Positions 6,521 to 6,528 of a DNA stretch of 6,528 bases are shown in pieces. The position numbers and the translations under genes were made by a program. Position 1 is the first letter of the stretch. Every line of letters begins with the position of its first letter. Source of the stretch: an uncultured Bacilli bacterium (GTDB taxonomy: Bacteria; Bacillota_I; Bacilli_A; ML615J-28; CAG-698). Under the pieces are notes generated by a model. That model did no database searches. It was not told the origin of the DNA and worked only from the letters and a program-made list of their open reading frames with translations. Location: contig CANQVW010000088.1 of the NCBI GenBank assembly GCA_947627395.1, forward strand, positions 1 through 6,528. The letters are read 5' to 3'.

Positions 6521-6528
6521 AATGTCTA

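Overview
The window is AT-rich chromosomal DNA of a low-GC Gram-positive type bacterium. Support comes from strong A/T codon bias, GGAGG-type ribosome binding sites, TTGAAA/TATAAT-type promoters with TG extensions, and a SAM-clan riboswitch linked to an intrinsic terminator. Reading frames are consistent with the standard bacterial code: Trp is TGG, stops are TAA, and no TGA interrupts the main genes. An Erysipelotrichia-, Mollicutes-relative- or Clostridia-like Bacillota is plausible, but this is an inference from style only.

Layout. At the left edge (1-198, minus strand) lies the N-terminal part of a MATE-family efflux transporter. It appears to carry a one-base frameshift around 52-54 and runs off the window. 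A divergent intergenic region (199-431) holds a good promoter for the rightward genes. Three genes then read rightwards in close succession: gltX (glutamyl-tRNA synthetase, 432-1865), a TldD-type metalloprotease subunit (1875-3263) and its TldE/PmbA partner (3257-4582). gltX and tldD are 9 nt apart, and tldD and tldE overlap by 7 nt, so this looks like one operon. A perfect 12-bp hairpin with a T-tract (4592-4618) follows tldE. A DEAD-box RNA helicase with a C-terminal DbpA-type RNA-binding domain starts only 17 nt later (4636-6315). After it comes a consensus promoter with a SAM-I-clan riboswitch (no clear P4, resembling the SAM-I/IV variant), an antiterminator and a terminator. The gene this switch controls lies beyond the right edge.

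How the parts relate. gltX and the helicase serve translation and RNA metabolism. TldD and TldE together form a zinc protease that degrades unfolded peptides and, in some bacteria, matures peptide natural products. No precursor-peptide gene or modification enzyme is visible here, so housekeeping proteolysis is the simpler reading. The riboswitch probably controls methionine, SAM or sulfur metabolism or transport downstream.

I found no CRISPR array, insertion sequence, tRNA, rRNA or evident new multi-gene system. The items most worth a second look are the frameshifted MATE gene, the compact riboswitch expression platform, and the terminator-like hairpin placed almost on top of the helicase start.
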